NCBI RefSeq assembly: GCF_039532605.1
Contig: NZ_BAAARY010000024.1
Coordinates: forward strand, 1 to 24,960
Direction of reading: 5' to 3'
Source: Pilimelia columellifera
GTDB lineage: Bacteria > Actinomycetota > Actinomycetes > Mycobacteriales > Micromonosporaceae
DNA: 24,960 nucleotides
Part shown: one piece after another, positions 23,778 through 24,960 of the stretch
Position numbering within the stretch: the stretch's first letter is position 1
Layout: the number at the start of each line of letters is the position of its first letter
Notes under the pieces: model-generated
What the model was told of the DNA's origin: nothing
What the model saw: the letters and a program-made list of their open reading frames with translations, nothing else
Database searches by the model: none
Translations under genes and position numbers: made by a program

Positions 23778-24960
23778 TCAGCGAGTCGGTGTTCCGCTGT
23801 CGTTCCCTGCGTTGTCGTCGCCGCCCGAGCCCTGTCGCTCGCCAGAACCCTCCGAGGACGCCGACACGCCACCCTCGCTCCGGGCGCCAGCTTCCACGTC
23901 GTCGTCGTGTTCCGCGTCATCGTCGGAGTCGGCCCGGTCGTCCATCGGCTCGTCGGCCTCGGAAACATCCTCGGCGTCAGGGGAACCGTCGGTGTCCGAT
24001 TCTTCGTCCTCGTCCGGCTCCTCGATGCTCACACCGTCAAGCTCGAGCAGCCGCTCGGCCGCGTCAGTGACCAGGTCCTCGTCGATGCTCGCGGCACGAG
24101 CGAACCACTCACGGGCCTCCTCAGCCCGCCCAGCGGCCAGCAGCGCGTCGGCGTACGCGTAACGCAACCTCGGAAGCCACTCCCCGTCCTCCGCCGTCAA
24201 CTCGCGGACCTGGAGCATGGCCACGGCCGCGTCACGCTGACCCATGTCGCCGCGAGCCCCCGCGGCCACGATCAGCAGCTCAATCGCGGCTGGCTGGCCC
24301 ACCGCGTCACGATCAGCGTTGCGGTAGAGATCGACGGCCCGTTCCGGCCGGCCCAACGCCCGCTCGCAGTCCGCTAGCACCGCCAGATGGGCCTGGTTGC
24401 CAGACATCCGGTGATAGGTCCGCAGCTCGGCAATCGCGGTCTGCCACTCGTCAGCGTGATACGCCGCAAGTCCGACAGCCTCACGGACCGTCGCTATTCG
24501 TGAGGCCAGTCGGCGAGCTGCCAACGCATGCGCCAGCGCCTGCTCAGGGGCCTCATCGATGAGCTGACCGGTAGCGACCAGATGGCGCGCCACCGTCTCA
24601 GCAACCGGCCGGCTCAGCGAGAGAAGCTCAGCCCGCACATCACTGTCGAGCTGGTCGGGCGTGATCTCGGCCGGAAGCTCTGGCGCCACCGGACCAGCGG
24701 GCTCCCGGCGGTCGTCGCCACGCGAACGATCGCCGGACCGGAAGTCGCCACGCGGCCGGTCGTCGCGGCGCGGCCGGTCTTCCCTGGGCCGGTCCTCCCG
24801 GGGACGGTCGCCGGAGCGGTTTCCACGGTCGGCGAAGCTGGGACGTTCGGACCCTCGGTCGCCGCGGAATCCGCCGCGGTCGCCGGTGGGGCGGTCGCTG
24901 CTGGGGCGGTCGCCGCGGTAACCGCCGCGGTCGCCGCTAGGGCGGTCGCCGCCGCGGTAA
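23778..24960 (-). CDS. TPR protein with Arg/Gly/Asp-rich disordered N-terminus (5' end outside window)
   Basis: The open frame runs off the window edge, and 393 residues are visible. The first 90 or so are low-complexity and mixed-charge, built from DRP, GDR and RGG units such as GDRGGYRGDRPSSDRPTGDR. A helical domain of about four tetratricopeptide-like repeats follows (AYHADEWQTAIAELRTYHRM, ALGRPERAVDLYRNA, ADALLAAGRAEEAREWFARA). The last 80 residues are strongly acidic (EEPDEDEESDTDG) and then Ser/Gly-rich. TPRs mediate protein contacts, and RG/RGG segments commonly bind RNA or form condensates. M. tuberculosis Rv1691 is a TPR protein in the same position. A GTG at 24689 could be taken as a start, but it would discard the in-frame repeat region with no ribosome site to support it. 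Confidence 0.85.
   Translation of the reverse strand, partial: YRGGDRPSGDRGGYRGDRPSSDRPTGDRGGFRGDRGSERPSFADRGNRSGDRPREDRPREDRPRRDDRPRGDFRSGDRSRGDDRREPAGPVAPELPAEITPDQLDSDVRAELLSLSRPVAETVARHLVATGQLIDEAPEQALAHALAARRLASRIATVREAVGLAAYHADEWQTAIAELRTYHRMSGNQAHLAVLADCERALGRPERAVDLYRNADRDAVGQPAAIELLIVAAGARGDMGQRDAAVAMLQVRELTAEDGEWLPRLRYAYADALLAAGRAEEAREWFARAASIDEDLVTDAAERLLELDGVSIEEPDEDEESDTDGSPDAEDVSEADEPMDDRADSDDDAEHDDDVEAGARSEGGVSASSEGSGERQGSGGDDNAGNDSGTPTR

Noticed and set aside
24840..24960. Short GC-rich repeats that could be mistaken for a CRISPR or intergenic repeat array
   Set aside because: The repeats have no constant repeat/spacer length and translate in frame into DRP/GDR/RGG units of the TPR protein.

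Overview
The window is one long, almost unbroken run of minus-strand genes from a high-GC actinobacterium. GTG/TTG starts, 4-nt GTGA/ATGA stop/start overlaps and GC-rich third codon positions are everywhere. From recollection, the gene order closely follows Mycobacterium tuberculosis Rv1691-Rv1700 (TPR protein, HAD phosphatase, small protein, tlyA, nadK, recN, steA, mctB, pyrG, NUDIX) and Rv1708-Rv1713 (parA-like, scpA, scpB, rluB, cmk, der). Protein style and a TGATCATG-type intergenic inverted repeat suggest the family Micromonosporaceae (Micromonospora/Salinispora type). That family assignment is inference.

In transcription order (high to low coordinates) the first block is a TPR protein with a disordered Arg/Gly/Asp-rich N-terminus (cut by the window edge), a NagD-type HAD phosphatase, a phasin-like coiled-coil protein with a basic tail, a 68-aa conserved-looking small protein, tlyA, nadK and recN. 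It covers translation (rRNA methylation), NADP supply and DNA repair.

The second block (about 18.4 to 10.5 kb) concerns the cell envelope. It holds steA, mctB/steB, a MraY/WecA-like glycosyl-1-phosphate transferase, a MurJ-like flippase, a GT4 glycosyltransferase and a 12-TM protein with an alkaline-phosphatase-like ectodomain. Start, flip and glycosyl-transfer functions sit beside the cell-separation proteins SteA/SteB, so the block reads as a lipid-linked glycan pathway of unknown product. It is the best candidate here for an undescribed system.

The third block (10.3 to 7.9 kb) is pyrG overlapping a NUDIX hydrolase gene, followed by ald, which lies behind its own 188-nt leader. A 307-nt gap without genes, carrying a large inverted repeat, separates ald from the fourth block.

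The fourth block (6.3 to 0.2 kb) is a parA-like gene, a site-2-protease-like membrane protein without the HExxH zinc site, scpA, scpB, rluB, cmk and der. It combines chromosome segregation and condensation with ribosome assembly and nucleotide supply. It ends at a perfect 20-bp-stem hairpin shared with a convergent plus-strand gene, of which only the last 52 codons are visible.

No tRNA, rRNA, CRISPR array, insertion sequence or prophage gene was seen. Many long open frames on the plus strand lie opposite real genes and were treated as high-GC shadows.
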